DNA of 64,000 nucleotides from Desulfonatronum thiodismutans (GTDB lineage Bacteria; Desulfobacterota; Desulfovibrionia; Desulfovibrionales; Desulfonatronaceae): positions 62,001 through 126,000 of the forward strand of contig NZ_JPIK01000004.1 of assembly GCF_000717475.1 (NCBI RefSeq), in the 5' to 3' direction. The translations under genes and the position numbers were made by a program. Below are positions 44,013-57,017 of this stretch, in pieces. How positions within the stretch are numbered: the first letter of the stretch is position 1; every line of letters begins with the position of its first letter. Under the pieces are notes generated by a model. The model saw only the letters and a list, made by a program, of their open reading frames with translations, did not search any database and was not told the origin of the DNA.

Positions 44013-45593
44013 TCAGGAATTCGCTCCAGACGAACAATGTCGTCTGACCATCTCTTCCAGATCTTCAATCCGCACCGGTTTTGCCAGGTAGTCGTTCATC
44101 CCCGCGCTCAGAAAGCTTTCCCTGTCTCCGGGCATGGCCTTGGCGGAAAGCGCGATGATCGGAATATCCTTTACGCGCCGTAAACTATCCCAGTTCCGGA
44201 TGGCTTTCGTGGCCTGGATTCCGTCCATTCGCGGCATTTGCACGTCCATCAGGACGCAGTCAAAATCGTTTTTCGCCAACAGATCCAAGGCTATTTGGCC
44301 ATCCTCGGCCACCACGACGTGATGTCCGACACGCTCCAGCAGCAAGCGCACAGTGATTTGATTCGCCGGATCGTCCTCGGCATAAAGGATGCTCACCCCC
44401 TCCTTCTTCTCGCTGGGCCATGTTCCGGGACGATCCAGATCCCCGGAACCGTCCTTGGGCACGGTGAACGGCAGAAGCACATGAAAGGTGGAGCCTTCCC
44501 CCGGAACGCTCTCCACGTTGATATTCCCGCCCATCAATTCCACCAGCCGCTTGACAATGGTCAGCCCCAGCCCCGCGCCCTGGTATTTGCGGGTGATGGA
44601 GGAATCCAGCTGCACGAACGGTTTGAACAAGTCGTCGAGGCGGTCCTCCGGCATGCCGACTCCGGTGTCGGACACTGAGATCAGTACGCGCAGTCGATTG
44701 CCCTGGCTCATCCCCACCGGTACGACGTCCACGCGAACCCGGCCCTTGTCCGTAAACTTCGCGGCGTTGCCGATCAGGTTGAAGAGAATTTGGCGCACCC
44801 GGACCGCGTCACCCAGCAGAGTAGCCGGAATAGACGGGTCATACCGGCCTTCCAGACGAATGTTCTTTTCTTCGGCCGTCAGCGAGAACAGGTCCATGGC
44901 GGAATCCGTCACGTCCCGGAGATTGATCCGGTCTTCCCGAACCTCCATCCGACCCGAGTCGATGCTGCAAATGTCCAAAATGTCCGAAAGCAGCGATGTC
45001 AGTCGGTCCGCAGAGGATAAAGCCAGCCCCACGAAACGTTTTTGATCCGGCTCCAGCGACGAGGTTTGTAAAAGTTGCAACAGGCCCATGATTCCGTTGA
45101 GCGGCGTGCGGATCTCATGGCTCATGTTGGCCAGAAACGTGCTTTTGGCCTCGTTGGCGGCCTCGGCCGCCTTTTTGGCTGTTACCAAGGCTTCGTGCGC
45201 GGCGTGCTTGTCTCGACGATTCGCCGCCTCCTTGAGCTCCCGCATGACCGCCGGCACGAGCCTGGCAAGCTTGTCCTTCATGACAAAATCATGCACCCCG
45301 GCCTTCATGCTTTCCACGGCCATCTCCTCGCCGATGCTCCCGGAAACCAGAATGAAGGGAATGTCCAGGCCGCTGCGCTTCAGGACGTCGAGGGCCTGAA
45401 ACGAATCAAACTCGGGCATGACGTGGTCGGACACGATCAGGTCCCAGGATTCCATCTCCAAAGCGTCCTGCATGGCCGCCCTGGTTTCCACCCGCTTGTA
45501 GACCAATTCCAACCCGGCCTTTTTCAAGGCCCGGACAACCAGCAGCACGTCGTCTTCAGAGTCTTCCACTATCAGCACGCGCAATGCGGACAT
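44013..45593 (-). CDS. Receiver-kinase-receiver hybrid protein
   Basis: Soluble protein of 526 residues. First receiver 1-120 (Asp56), a short coiled coil, HisKA with His159 in [12 protein letters not shown], HATPase (about 265-385, [12 protein letters not shown]), and second receiver (about 405-522, [14 protein letters not shown]). It has no membrane segment or sensor domain, so input must come from another protein phosphorylating the first receiver. GGGAGG precedes the ATG. It lies four bases after the small response regulator, in an operon with that regulator and the membrane kinase. Confidence 0.9.
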   Translation of the reverse strand: MSALRVLIVEDSEDDVLLVVRALKKAGLELVYKRVETRAAMQDALEMESWDLIVSDHVMPEFDSFQALDVLKRSGLDIPFILVSGSIGEEMAVESMKAGVHDFVMKDKLARLVPAVMRELKEAANRRDKHAAHEALVTAKKAAEAANEAKSTFLANMSHEIRTPLNGIMGLLQLLQTSSLEPDQKRFVGLALSSADRLTSLLSDILDICSIDSGRMEVREDRINLRDVTDSAMDLFSLTAEEKNIRLEGRYDPSIPATLLGDAVRVRQILFNLIGNAAKFTDKGRVRVDVVPVGMSQGNRLRVLISVSDTGVGMPEDRLDDLFKPFVQLDSSITRKYQGAGLGLTIVKRLVELMGGNINVESVPGEGSTFHVLLPFTVPKDGSGDLDRPGTWPSEKKEGVSILYAEDDPANQITVRLLLERVGHHVVVAEDGQIALDLLAKNDFDCVLMDVQMPRMDGIQATKAIRNWDSLRRVKDIPIIALSAKAMPGDRESFLSAGMNDYLAKPVRIEDLEEMVRRHCSSGANS

Positions 45594-45597
45594 GTCC

Positions 45598-46047
45598 TCA
45601 ACCTCCCTTTGGAATCGGGGGAGATTCATTCAACACCAGCCAATACAGACCAAGCTGACGGACCGCATCAATAAATTGGTGAAAATCGACTGGCTTACGG
45701 ATGTAGCTGTTGGCCCCGAGACTGTACGTCTCCAACCGGTCCCGCTCCTCGCTGGAAGAGGTCAGCATGACCACGGGCAGCAACTTCGTCGACTCGTCGG
45801 CGCGAATCCGGCGCAGCACCTCGATGCCGTCCAGTCGCGGGAGTTTGATGTCCAAAAGGACCACCTGCGGCTGAACGCGCACGTCCCTCCCGGCATACGC
45901 TCCTTGCCCGAAGAGATAGTCCAAGGCCTCAACCCCATCCTCCGCGACCACCAATTCGTTCAAGATATTGTTTTTTTGCAGCGCTCTCCGGGTAAGCAGG
46001 ACATCGTCGGGGTTGTCCTCCACCAGAAGAATAATTTTGCGAGACAT
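45598..46047 (-). CDS. Single-domain response regulator (Rcp1-like)
   Basis: Receiver-only protein of 149 residues with Asp66 in VVLLDIKLPRLDG and the conserved Lys in YIRKPVDF. The insert between beta strands (YLFGQGAYAGRDVR) is typical of the Rcp1/CheY-like group that partners bacteriophytochrome-type kinases. TAACGGAGG precedes the ATG. It starts 10 bases after the membrane kinase gene and would shuttle phosphate from that kinase to the hybrid protein downstream. Confidence 0.9.
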   Translation of the reverse strand: MSRKIILLVEDNPDDVLLTRRALQKNNILNELVVAEDGVEALDYLFGQGAYAGRDVRVQPQVVLLDIKLPRLDGIEVLRRIRADESTKLLPVVMLTSSSEERDRLETYSLGANSYIRKPVDFHQFIDAVRQLGLYWLVLNESPPIPKGG

Positions 46048-46057
46048 CCGTCCTCCG

Positions 46058-47437
46058 TTAGGTAATTTGATCCTCAGCGGTCGGGACATCCGGAAGGCTG
46101 AAGAAAAATGTCGCCCCGTTGTCCGGTTCGGCCTCGGCCCAGATTTTTCCGCCATGTCGCCTGATGATCCGGCCCGTGGTGGCCAGACCGATTCCCGTCC
46201 CTGGAAATCGCTCCAAAGAGTGCAGGCGTTGGAATGCCGTAAACAATTTTCCGGCGTAGGTCATGTCGAACCCCGCGCCGTTGTCCTTGAGAAATATGAC
46301 CTGCTCATGGTTCTCCATTCGCCGTCCGAATTCGATCCTGGGACGAGGGACGTATCGGGTGAACTTCCAGGCATTGTCCAAAAGGTTCTCCAGGACGATC
46401 TGGATCAAGGTCGGATCTGCGGTGATGGTCAAATCCTGTTCCACGACGGTTTCCACGTCCCGCTCCGGCTCGGACTCCGCCAAGCCGGTCAGAACGCCTT
46501 CGGCCATTTGACTGAGGTTCACGTTCGTCACGCTAAGCGCGGCCCGCGACACCCGGGACAGCTTGAGCAAATCGTCGATAAGCAGCCCCATGCGCTGGCT
46601 GGCCTTGCGCACCCGATCCAGGTAGTCCCGCCCCTGGCCGTCCAATTTGTCGTGATAATCCTCCAGCAGGGCCTGGCTGAATCCGTCGATGCCGCGCAAC
46701 GGAGCGCGCAGGTCGTGGGACACGGAATAGCTGAAGGCCTCCAGCTCCTGATTGACCTCCTCCAGCCGGGCGGTCCGCTCCTTGACCCGCTGCTCCAGTT
46801 GTTGGTTCAGCTTCCGCAGTTCCTCCTCGAATCCTTTCCTTTCCGTGATGTCCTGAACAAAAACAACGGCCCCGTCACTTCCCTGAAACTGAAAGGGAGC
46901 AGCGCTGACATTCACGAAAAACTCACCCCCATCCAGTCTGCGATGGGTTTGTTCAAGAGAAGGCACGGATTCTTTTTCCTCGTTGAGCAGGCGTATCCGC
47001 GCCAGGACCTCTTTGTGATGTCGAGGATGGACCCGCTCCAGGACCGAGCGCCCTAAAAGGCTTTCCGGTGAAACCGCCCCATAGAGGTTCAAAGCCTGCT
47101 TGTTGAGATAAGCGAATGTGCCGTTGGTCTGAATAAAAATGGGTAAAGAGGCGTTGTCCACCAAGCGACGGAATTGGCGCTCGTGATGAATCAACTGCCG
47201 GCCCTTCTGCTCCAGGAGCAGAACCTGTCTTCTGAGAGCGAAATAGAGCAGGATCGCCGTGACCAGGACGAAAAACCACCCCTTATAAGTTTGCAACCGG
47301 ATCAGCGTGGCCGGATCCTCGACCATCAAGGCCAGCAGCTGATCGGAAAAAATGATCCAAATTCCGCCTGCCAAGGCGTAGGCAATGGCGGTGCGCGAAG
47401 GAATATACGATTTGAGCTGGCTGCTGGTTTCCGGCAT
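46058..47437 (-). CDS. Membrane PAS histidine kinase
   Basis: Kinase of 459 residues. Two predicted membrane helices lie near the N-terminus (AIAYALAGGIWIIFSDQLLAL and WFFVLVTAILLYFAL), a PAS domain at about 85-200 (LPIFIQTNGTFAYLNKQALN), a coiled coil, HisKA with His in YSVSHDLRAPLRGIDGFSQ, and HATPase. The HisKA segment is of the phytochrome-like class, consistent with the Rcp1-like regulator next door. It is the first gene of the three-gene operon. Confidence 0.9.
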   Translation of the reverse strand: MPETSSQLKSYIPSRTAIAYALAGGIWIIFSDQLLALMVEDPATLIRLQTYKGWFFVLVTAILLYFALRRQVLLLEQKGRQLIHHERQFRRLVDNASLPIFIQTNGTFAYLNKQALNLYGAVSPESLLGRSVLERVHPRHHKEVLARIRLLNEEKESVPSLEQTHRRLDGGEFFVNVSAAPFQFQGSDGAVVFVQDITERKGFEEELRKLNQQLEQRVKERTARLEEVNQELEAFSYSVSHDLRAPLRGIDGFSQALLEDYHDKLDGQGRDYLDRVRKASQRMGLLIDDLLKLSRVSRAALSVTNVNLSQMAEGVLTGLAESEPERDVETVVEQDLTITADPTLIQIVLENLLDNAWKFTRYVPRPRIEFGRRMENHEQVIFLKDNGAGFDMTYAGKLFTAFQRLHSLERFPGTGIGLATTGRIIRRHGGKIWAEAEPDNGATFFFSLPDVPTAEDQIT

Positions 47438-47798
47438 GAAGCTTCGCCGCCGTTGAACAAAGGGGGTGAAAAAGGAGGGGCCCGAAAACAATGTGGTCGC
47501 ACGAATTGGATTACAATGAAAAGAACGTGCATGTCGGTGTATATTCGACAAGTTGACTCAACTTTCTTATTGCATGCCAGCGACAATCGCAAGCATGACC
47601 CACACGGTAGCAGGGCAATTTGGTCTCAGCCAACCACCAGAAATACTGAGGCATTGTGCATCCGGCCAAATCCCGCTAAACAATACGGCACCTCTTCGCG
47701 TCCGAGCCTGAAAGCAACATCCCGGCAGAACCGAATGCGCAAGCCGCAAAACCGCCGAATCCAGGCGCGAGCAAGGCCGATCCTAACCTTTCCCCCTC
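47438..47798. other. Divergent intergenic region, nothing recognised
   Basis: The 361 bases between the membrane kinase and the EamA transporter contain no convincing gene, repeat or hairpin. They must include promoters for both directions, but I cannot place them. Confidence 0.4.
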
Positions 47799-48680
47799 AT
47801 GGATACCCGACAACGCACGGCATACGCCTACGGCTTGGCCACGGTCCTGCTCTGGTCCACCGTGGCTTCGGCCTTCAAGATTTCCCTGCGCCACGTGGAT
47901 CCGATCCAGTTGCTGTGCATTTCCACCCTGATTTCCGCGCTGACCCTGCTGGCGGTTCTGACCGCCCAAGGCAGACTGCGCTCCCTACGCGGCCTGTCCG
48001 GCACGGATCTGGCCCGCTCGGCCATATTGGGGCTGCTCAACCCGTTTCTCTACTACCTGGTTCTGTTCAAGGCTTACGACCTTCTCCCGGCCCAGGAGGC
48101 CCAGCCCCTGAACTACACCTGGGCCATCACCCTGGCCCTGCTCTCCATCCCCTTGCTGGGCCAGCGGATCACGGGCCGGGACTTTTTGGCCATGGGCGTG
48201 AGTTACCTGGGCGTGCTGACCATCTGCACCCGTGGCGACCTGTTCGGCCTGTCCTTCGCCGACCCGCTGGGCGCGGGGCTGGCCCTGGGCAGCACCGTGA
48301 TCTGGGCCCTGTACTGGATCTTCAACACCCGGGATGCCATGGACCCGGTACTCAGGCTGTTCCTGAACTTCGCCTTTGGATTCGCCTACATCCTCCCGGT
48401 GACGTTCCTGTTCTCCGATCCCCTTGCCATCAACCTCCCCGGCCTGCTCGGCGCGGCCTACGTGGGGGTGTTCGAAATGGGGATCACCTTCATCTTCTGG
48501 CTCAAAGCCCTGAAACTCTCCCGAACCACGGCCCAGGTGGGCAATCTTATCTACTTCTCGCCATTCCTCTCGCTGATTTTTATTCGTATTTTCGTGGGAG
48601 AAGAAATCCTGCCTTCGACTATCGTCGGCCTGTTGCTCATCATTCTGGGCAACGTCGCCCAAAAGCGTTCAGAAGGATGA
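47799..48680 (+). CDS. EamA/DMT-family transporter
   Basis: Integral membrane protein of 293 residues with about ten predicted spans arranged as two EamA halves (first: YGLATVLLWSTVASAFKISL; second half around LALGSTVIWALYWIFNTRD). DMT carriers export amino acids, metabolites or drugs; the substrate is not readable. The stop is one base before the nth start, so the two are co-transcribed, though no functional link is evident. Confidence 0.88.
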   Translation: MDTRQRTAYAYGLATVLLWSTVASAFKISLRHVDPIQLLCISTLISALTLLAVLTAQGRLRSLRGLSGTDLARSAILGLLNPFLYYLVLFKAYDLLPAQEAQPLNYTWAITLALLSIPLLGQRITGRDFLAMGVSYLGVLTICTRGDLFGLSFADPLGAGLALGSTVIWALYWIFNTRDAMDPVLRLFLNFAFGFAYILPVTFLFSDPLAINLPGLLGAAYVGVFEMGITFIFWLKALKLSRTTAQVGNLIYFSPFLSLIFIRIFVGEEILPSTIVGLLLIILGNVAQKRSEG

Positions 48681-48681
48681 A

Positions 48682-49320
48682 ATGAACAAAAATTTCAAAC
48701 TACGCGCCGCCCAAATCTTCACCCTCCTCCACGCCCGCTACCCGCTCCCCGTGACCATGCTGGACTGGAAGAATCCTTGGGAGTTGCTGGTGGCCACGGT
48801 CTTGGCGGCTCAGTGTACGGACGCTCGGGTGAACATGGTCACGCCGGAGTTCTTCCGCCGCTGGCCGGGTCCGGAGGATCTGAGCGTCGCGCCGCTGGCC
48901 GAGGTCGAGGACGTGGTCCATTCCACGGGCTTTTTCCGCCAAAAAGCCAAAAACCTCATCGCCTCGGCCAAGCGCGTCCTCGAAGCATACAGCGGGGAAG
49001 TCCCGGACACCATGACCGACCTGCTCACCCTGCCCGGAGTGGCCCGCAAGACCGCGAACATCGTGCTGTCCAACGCCCTGGGTAGGCACGAAGGCATCGC
49101 GGTGGACACCCACGTCCGCCGCCTCTCCTTTCGCCTGGGCCTGACGACCTCCACCAATCCGACGATCATCGAACGGGATATGATGCAACTGTTTCCCCGC
49201 GAACAATGGGGCGACATCAACCATCTCCTGGTCCTCCACGGCCGGGACACCTGCCCGGCCCGCAAACCTCGCTGCCCCAACTGCATCCTCACAAACCTCT
49301 GCCCCAAACACGGACTACCC

Positions 49321-49323
<3 letters not shown>
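48682..49323 (+). CDS. nth: Endonuclease III
   Basis: Base-excision-repair DNA glycosylase/AP lyase of 213 residues. The helix-hairpin-helix LPGVARKTANIVL contains the catalytic Lys, and VDTHVRRLSFRLGL the catalytic Asp. The [4Fe-4S] ligands follow the C-x6-C-x2-C-x5-C pattern near the C-terminus (TCPARKPRCPNCILTNLC). Its length and order match the family. It begins one base after the EamA gene, and its stop codon lies inside the first unit of a tandem repeat. Confidence 0.95.
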
Positions 49324-52299
<2,976 letters not shown>

Positions 52300-52300
<1 letters not shown>

Positions 52301-53214
52301 TGCTCGGCCCGGATCGCCTGGATCATGTCGCCGCGAACGCCGTGGTTCCGGAACAGCTCGTTTGCTACGTCCGGGCCGTGGCCGGGAGTACGCCGCGCTT
52401 GTTCGACGCCTGTCTGGGCTACGAAACCCCTGACGACCTGGTGCTCATCGGCTACCCTCTGCACGATCCCCCTCAGAGTCTTTTGGACCAGGAGGCCCTG
52501 TCCCGATCCGTGGATCTGGCCCTGGAATCCAGCACGGCCCCAAAAATCACCGTACTCGCCGCCACCCGCCCCCAACAAGCGCCCGCCGTCGAACCCGAAG
52601 AAACTCCTTTGAACAACCCCTCGGACCATCCCTCGGGCCAGACACAGGACGCCTACCTGACTCTGCCCATTCCCGCTCCCGCGCCTGGGCAAAAACTCCG
52701 CAACCTGTTGCGCCGGGCGGGACGGGAAGTGACCCTGGACCAAAGCCGCATTCTGGACCAGGAACACCTGGCGCTGATCGACCGCTACCTGGAGTACCGG
52801 GACCTGGAACCGGGAACGCGGCACATTTTCCGAAACATCCCGGCCTATGTGCAAGCCTGTCCAGGCGCATTGGTGATTTCCGCCTGGTTGAACAAAACAG
52901 ATGATTCTTCGCACTTGGCCGGATTTGTCGTGGGAGACTTCACCTCCCTGAGCACGGCCTTTTATATGTTCGCCTTCCGCAACCCGGACCTCGCCCCACC
53001 GGGCACCGCGGACCTGCTGCTCCACGCCCTGCTCCAGGAAGGCCAAAAGCGCGGCCAGATCCGCATGAACCTGGGCCTGGGCATCAACCCGGCCATCCGG
53101 TACTTCAAGCAGAAATGGGGGGCGGAGGTCTTTCTGCCCTGCGTTGAAACGAGTTGGGAGCGTCGTCCGAGAGGATGGTTGGAGCGATTGAGACGCTGGA
53201 GAACGAAGAAATGA
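52300..53214 (+). CDS. GNAT-like protein, paralogue of the preceding N-terminal domain
   Basis: Protein of 304 residues. The segment DLLLHALLQEGQKRGQIRMNLGLGINPAIRYFKQKWG closely parallels the acyltransferase-like part of the upstream protein (GLGVNPGIRRFKEKWG). Both share DQS-type segments before the domain (TLDQSRILDQEHLALIDRYLEYR). The ATG shares one base with the previous stop. The pair may come from duplication of a domain, with one copy keeping TraB. No signal or membrane segment is seen. Substrate unknown. Confidence 0.65.
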
Positions 53215-53276
53215 TGTGGATCGATTTTGAGTCGATCCACACTTGGAAAATGAAAAACAACGGAGCGCGAACGCCC

Positions 53277-53876
53277 ATGGCTACGGCCACTCAGCAAACC
53301 TACCAAATGATCTGGGACCATGAGCAGAACTTTGCCAAGGAATTGGCCCGCCGGGTCGTGGAAAAGCCCAGACTGACCGTCTGGCGGGTCCTGTTTCCCC
53401 CGCTGCTGGTTTATCACTACGTCAAGCTGCGGGAATACCAAACTGACCTGGAAACCTTCGCCAAAGGGGTGGTGCGCTCGAAAATCCTGGCCATGGAATC
53501 GGCCCTGGAGGAGACGACCTCCGGCAAGAAGGATGGGACCTACAAAAATGCCTTTGGGGCCAAAGAGTCGGAAAGCGCCCCCGGAGAGATCCGCTTGCAC
53601 ACCGCGCAGATCGCGGAGGTGGAACTGCTCAAGGCGCACTACCTGAAATTGCTGCGCGATACAGGCTCAAACTACCAGGCCCTGATCAAGAAGACCTACA
53701 AAACCAGCGGCGAATACCGCCGCTTCCTGACCAAACTGGCCCAGGCCGAGGATGCCGTCCAGAAAGAAGTGCTCCACCTCCACCAAACCAGCACCACGGC
53801 CCAGGCCGTCAGTCGGAAGATGCGGGAAACTGCCAAGAGTTTGCGGGACCAAGAGGTGAAGGCCTTCTTTGGATAG
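53277..53876 (+). CDS. Conserved protein of unknown function (paralogue A of three)
   Basis: Helical protein of about 199 residues with no recognised enzyme motif. It shares an N-terminal pattern with the genes at 55229 and 55964: HEQNFAKELARRVVEKPRLTVWRVLFPPLLVYHYVKLREYQ, in which a Trp/Pro-rich hydrophobic segment (about 35-48) could sit in or on the membrane. A charged, coiled-coil-like remainder follows. The start is uncertain (53277 ATG preferred, 53250 possible). It follows the GNAT-like gene by 62 bases. Confidence 0.7.
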   Translation: MATATQQTYQMIWDHEQNFAKELARRVVEKPRLTVWRVLFPPLLVYHYVKLREYQTDLETFAKGVVRSKILAMESALEETTSGKKDGTYKNAFGAKESESAPGEIRLHTAQIAEVELLKAHYLKLLRDTGSNYQALIKKTYKTSGEYRRFLTKLAQAEDAVQKEVLHLHQTSTTAQAVSRKMRETAKSLRDQEVKAFFG

Positions 53877-54052
53877 GAGCCGGGCACATGCCGACGGGAC
53901 TCGGAAAGTGAAACGCTCCGCCGCCTGACTATCCATGCCTTGGGATTGGCTTCCCAGAAACCACCCAGATATTAGGAATGCATTCCTCTCGCATGGATCA
54001 CGGTTTTGGCTCGCGCATCCCGTTCTGACTCTTTAGTTTTTATATTGACGGA

Positions 54053-55108
54053 TCACCGCTTGCGCTTCGGACAATTCCGGCAAATGGCAGCGGGTCTATT
54101 TTTCTCAAGGCCTTCGCGGAACTGTTCGTAAGCTTTACCGCGCCAGAGCACGGGGAGCAGTTCGTCGTTGACGTTGCCGAAGGTGACCCGGCTGTATGGC
54201 GCGGGTTGACCTTGACGGGCGTATTCGGCTTGGTCCACGGGGACGTTGGCGTAGACGCAGGGGGAGATTTCGCCGTCCGCGGAGACGAACAGAGTTCGCT
54301 GGACGTTTTCGGCGCAGACCGGATCGTCCTTGCCCCTGGGGGCGAAACTGGGCGTGTGGATGGTCACGCCCAGGTTCACGGCCGCCTCGCGCAGCCGGGT
54401 GAAGCGCTCTTCCAGGGCATGCAGTTCCTGGTCGTCCTTGGGCGCGAGCACTTCCTCGGAGAGTTCAATTCCCGGCTCGAAATCCAGCACGCTGACCACG
54501 GCCTGCTCCACCCCGTGGTCGGCCATCAGCCGAAGCAACCCTTCCAAGTCGTCCAGGCCGGAGCGCAGCAGCATGTAGGCGATGTGCACCACGGGCTTGA
54601 CGGTGCCCCGTTCCTGTTTGATCCGCTGAACCATCTTCATTTTTTCCAGCACCTTGACCAACGGCGCTCCGGCCCGGGCCGGGTCGTTGCGTTCCGGGGT
54701 CGTGCCGGTCAGGGAAAAAGCCAGAATGTCCAGGCCCGCGTCCATGACTTGAGCCAGGCGCTGCTCGTTCAAAAGCATGCCGTTGGTGGTCACGCCCACG
54801 GTACATCCGGCCTCCTTGGCCAGCCGGACCATGGTTGGAAATTCCGGGTGCAGAAACGGTTCACCCCAGCCTTGGAGATAGGCCAGCTTGGTCTTGCGCA
54901 GGGTCGGCAGCAAGCGCCGAAACGTATCCAGGGACATGAAGCGGTCATGCCAATGCTCGCGGTACACGGTTCGCGGGCAGTAGTCGCAGGCCGCGTTGCA
55001 TTTGGACGTGACCTCGATCTGCATCCAGTCCTTGGGGTTCAGCAACACCTTGTATTCCCACCATTGGCGCAGCTTTTGGGGCAGGGAATCCCGCTCTGTT
55101 TCACCCAT
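54053..55108 (-). CDS. Radical SAM/SPASM protein
   Basis: Radical SAM enzyme of 351 residues with CNAACDYC (CxxxCxxC) near residue 36, a GWGEPFLHPEF SAM-binding segment, and C-terminal cysteines in SPCVYANV and ICRNCPKRK typical of a SPASM-type auxiliary cluster. It probably modifies a peptide or acts as a maturation enzyme. GGAGGAG precedes the ATG at 55108. It lies between two members of a paralogous unknown family (53277 and 55229), on the opposite strand. No precursor peptide was found. Confidence 0.85.
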   Translation of the reverse strand: MGETERDSLPQKLRQWWEYKVLLNPKDWMQIEVTSKCNAACDYCPRTVYREHWHDRFMSLDTFRRLLPTLRKTKLAYLQGWGEPFLHPEFPTMVRLAKEAGCTVGVTTNGMLLNEQRLAQVMDAGLDILAFSLTGTTPERNDPARAGAPLVKVLEKMKMVQRIKQERGTVKPVVHIAYMLLRSGLDDLEGLLRLMADHGVEQAVVSVLDFEPGIELSEEVLAPKDDQELHALEERFTRLREAAVNLGVTIHTPSFAPRGKDDPVCAENVQRTLFVSADGEISPCVYANVPVDQAEYARQGQPAPYSRVTFGNVNDELLPVLWRGKAYEQFREGLEKNRPAAICRNCPKRKR

Positions 55109-55228
55109 AACGTCTCCTCCCTCATTCATCCCATTTTTGCCTTTCGGGCCGAAAAAGACTAATTGAATCCCTTTGTTTTTGTCTAACAGGCTCGGCAATC
55201 CACCACAACTTCCCCCAAGGAGTCCCAC

Positions 55229-55840
55229 TTGTCACTAAGTTTACGGGAAAAGTACGATATCATCCTCGCCCATGAGCGGCAGTTCGCCTACCGCTTGGCC
55301 AAGGACGTGGTCAAAAAGCCCGAGGTTTCGGTCTGGATGATCTTGTTGCCGGTGCTCTTCGTGCACCACATGATGAAAATGACCCAATACAAGACAGGTA
55401 TCCATACCTTCGCGAGCAATATTCTGGGCACGAAAACAAAGGCTTTGGACAAGGCTCTTCAAGACATCGAAACCGGAGAAATCCAGGACTACAGCGTAGC
55501 TGAGTATTTCCCGCAGGTTCCACTGGAGTCCGAAACGGAGCAAGCGTTGGCCGTCAAGCAGATTGCCATCCTGAAGCTCATGGAAAAGCACTATCGAACC
55601 CTGCTCGAACAACCGGGAGGCGCTCTGGAGGATTTGGTCCGAGGCGCATACGGGTCTTCCGGCGCGTATCGGTATTACCTGAACAAACTGGCCGAGGCCG
55701 AAGACGAGACCAACCGCCACTTGCGAGAGAACTTCCACACCTCGGAAGAATCCGGGGCGGTCATGAGTCGGATCGAGGAAAGGATGGCGGAGATGCGGGA
55801 GGAGGAAATGCGGTTTTTCTTCCAGGGCGAGGCGGTTTGA
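55229..55840 (+). CDS. Conserved protein of unknown function (paralogue B of three)
   Basis: Protein of 203 residues, probably starting with TTG after AAGGAG. Its N-terminal half (ILAHERQFAYRLAKDVVKKPEVSVWMILLPVLFVHHMMKMTQYKTG) aligns by eye with paralogues A and C: an acidic-His/Glu start, a basic helix, a Val-Trp hydrophobic segment, then a charged helix. The C-terminal half is helical and rich in Glu. It is divergent from the radical SAM gene and ends at an intrinsic terminator. Confidence 0.72.
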   Translation: MSLSLREKYDIILAHERQFAYRLAKDVVKKPEVSVWMILLPVLFVHHMMKMTQYKTGIHTFASNILGTKTKALDKALQDIETGEIQDYSVAEYFPQVPLESETEQALAVKQIAILKLMEKHYRTLLEQPGGALEDLVRGAYGSSGAYRYYLNKLAEAEDETNRHLRENFHTSEESGAVMSRIEERMAEMREEEMRFFFQGEAV

Positions 55841-55847
55841 AAGAGGA

Positions 55848-55884
55848 GAATTCAGGAGTCAGGAGTCAGAATTCAGGAGTCAGG
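55848..55884. repeat. Inverse copy of the nth-tgt repeat
   Basis: GAATTCAGGAGTCAGG and a second near-identical copy in tandem are the reverse complement of the core (CCTGACTCCTGAATTC) found in the array at 49321-49413. They lie between paralogue B and its terminator. Confidence 0.7.
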
Positions 55885-55911
55885 AGGCGGGAAAGGTAAC
55901 TGCCTAGATGG

Positions 55912-55946
55912 AACCGCGTTTCCCTTTGGAGCGCGGTTTTATGTTT
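55912..55946 (+). terminator. Rho-independent terminator of paralogue B
   Basis: AACCGCG (55912-55918) pairs with CGCGGTT (55932-55938) across a 13-base loop and is followed by a T-rich tail. It is weaker than the other terminators listed. Confidence 0.5.
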
Positions 55947-55963
55947 TTCGAAAGAATACTCTG

Positions 55964-56575
55964 CTAAAATGCGTCTTCCAGTTCCCGTTTGCGAACGTCC
56001 CGGATCGCTTTCTGTTTGCTCTGGATGTACGGGTCCGGCCAGGTCTTCCCCAGGGCATCCACCACGCCTTGGTCAACGGCGTGCTCCACCTGCTCCATGC
56101 GGGCCAGGAACTCCTGATATGCTGCGCGGTTCTGGTAAGCCCTGCGGAGCATCAGCAGGTATTCCCGCTCCCTGGTTTGCAGCAGCCCAAGATAGTGGTC
56201 CAGGAGCAGGTCCATCATGGCGGACAGGTTTTCATAGACTTCCCGTGACTCCAGCTTCTGCTCGCGCATCCAGAATTCCCGCAGTTCGCCCTTCATCTCC
56301 TGCCGGGCACGCTCGGCGTTCCCGGACCGGACGGCTTCCTCCGCCGCTCGCAAGGCCGTTTCCTTGAAGCGCAGATGTTTTTGGCTGAACTGCGTTGTTT
56401 CCTTTTTACGACCGAAATATTCGACTAGAAATTTGAAGGGGATGAAGTTGTACCACCACGGCGACTGTGTATCGGCGCGACGGTAATAGACAACCCTGGA
56501 GGCAAACTCCCGTTCTTCGGTTAGGATGGCCTTGAGTTGGGCCTTGAGAAGTTTGGATTCGGAATCAGCGGGCAC
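55964..56575 (-). CDS. Conserved protein of unknown function (paralogue C of three)
   Basis: Protein of 203 residues, probably starting with GTG. The N-terminal pattern EEREFASRVVYYRRADTQSPWWYNFIPFKFLVEYFGRKKETT matches paralogues A and B at the same place, with an aromatic hydrophobic segment (WWYNFIPF). The remainder is a long charged helix set. It converges on paralogue B. No enzyme motif is seen. Confidence 0.7.
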   Translation of the reverse strand: MPADSESKLLKAQLKAILTEEREFASRVVYYRRADTQSPWWYNFIPFKFLVEYFGRKKETTQFSQKHLRFKETALRAAEEAVRSGNAERARQEMKGELREFWMREQKLESREVYENLSAMMDLLLDHYLGLLQTREREYLLMLRRAYQNRAAYQEFLARMEQVEHAVDQGVVDALGKTWPDPYIQSKQKAIRDVRKRELEDAF

Positions 56576-56710
56576 GGATGATGCTCCGTTTGGAGGGGAT
56601 TGGGAAGGTTGCCTTTATCCACAAGCCACCCTGTATGTAACCGGATTCCAGCCGTTCGGGAAGACTTGAGACCACGCATTCTGGGAACGTGGCCGAAAAC
56701 GGTTTCAGCG

Positions 56711-57004
56711 TCAATCGTCCTTGCTGTCGCCTCTGCCCAAGGCACCACGCATGAAACTCATGGCTTCGGAGACTTCTTGGATGGTATCCCAGTACCAAGC
56801 TCCGACGTAGATGTCCCGTTCGCGCAACGTCTCCAACGTCTCGCTTTTGCCGGTGAGCCGCTCCAAGTTGTTCAGCGTGGCGATAAAGCCGACAATCAAG
56901 GCGACGCCCAGCCCGAGGCGCAGCATGCGGCGCAAAGGGGAAGCCGGGGACGGTTTCCCGTCCCCGGCTTGTTGGTTGTTGGAAGGCAATGGTCCCTGCT
57001 CCAT
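56711..57004 (-). CDS. Small single-span membrane protein paired with the YeiH-type transporter
   Basis: Protein of 97 residues with one predicted membrane span (LRLGLGVALIVGFIATLNNL, about 28-47) and a soluble tail containing RERDIYVGAWYWDTIQEVSEAM. It starts 13 bases after the transporter stop and must be co-transcribed with it. A small protein at 63324-63584 has the same architecture, position and a similar tail (SNVDTGTYWYSQCENTAVAQM), so the two define a family. Its role as a transporter subunit is inferred. Confidence 0.75.
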   Translation of the reverse strand: MEQGPLPSNNQQAGDGKPSPASPLRRMLRLGLGVALIVGFIATLNNLERLTGKSETLETLRERDIYVGAWYWDTIQEVSEAMSFMRGALGRGDSKDD

Positions 57005-57017
57005 GTGGATCAGGCGA

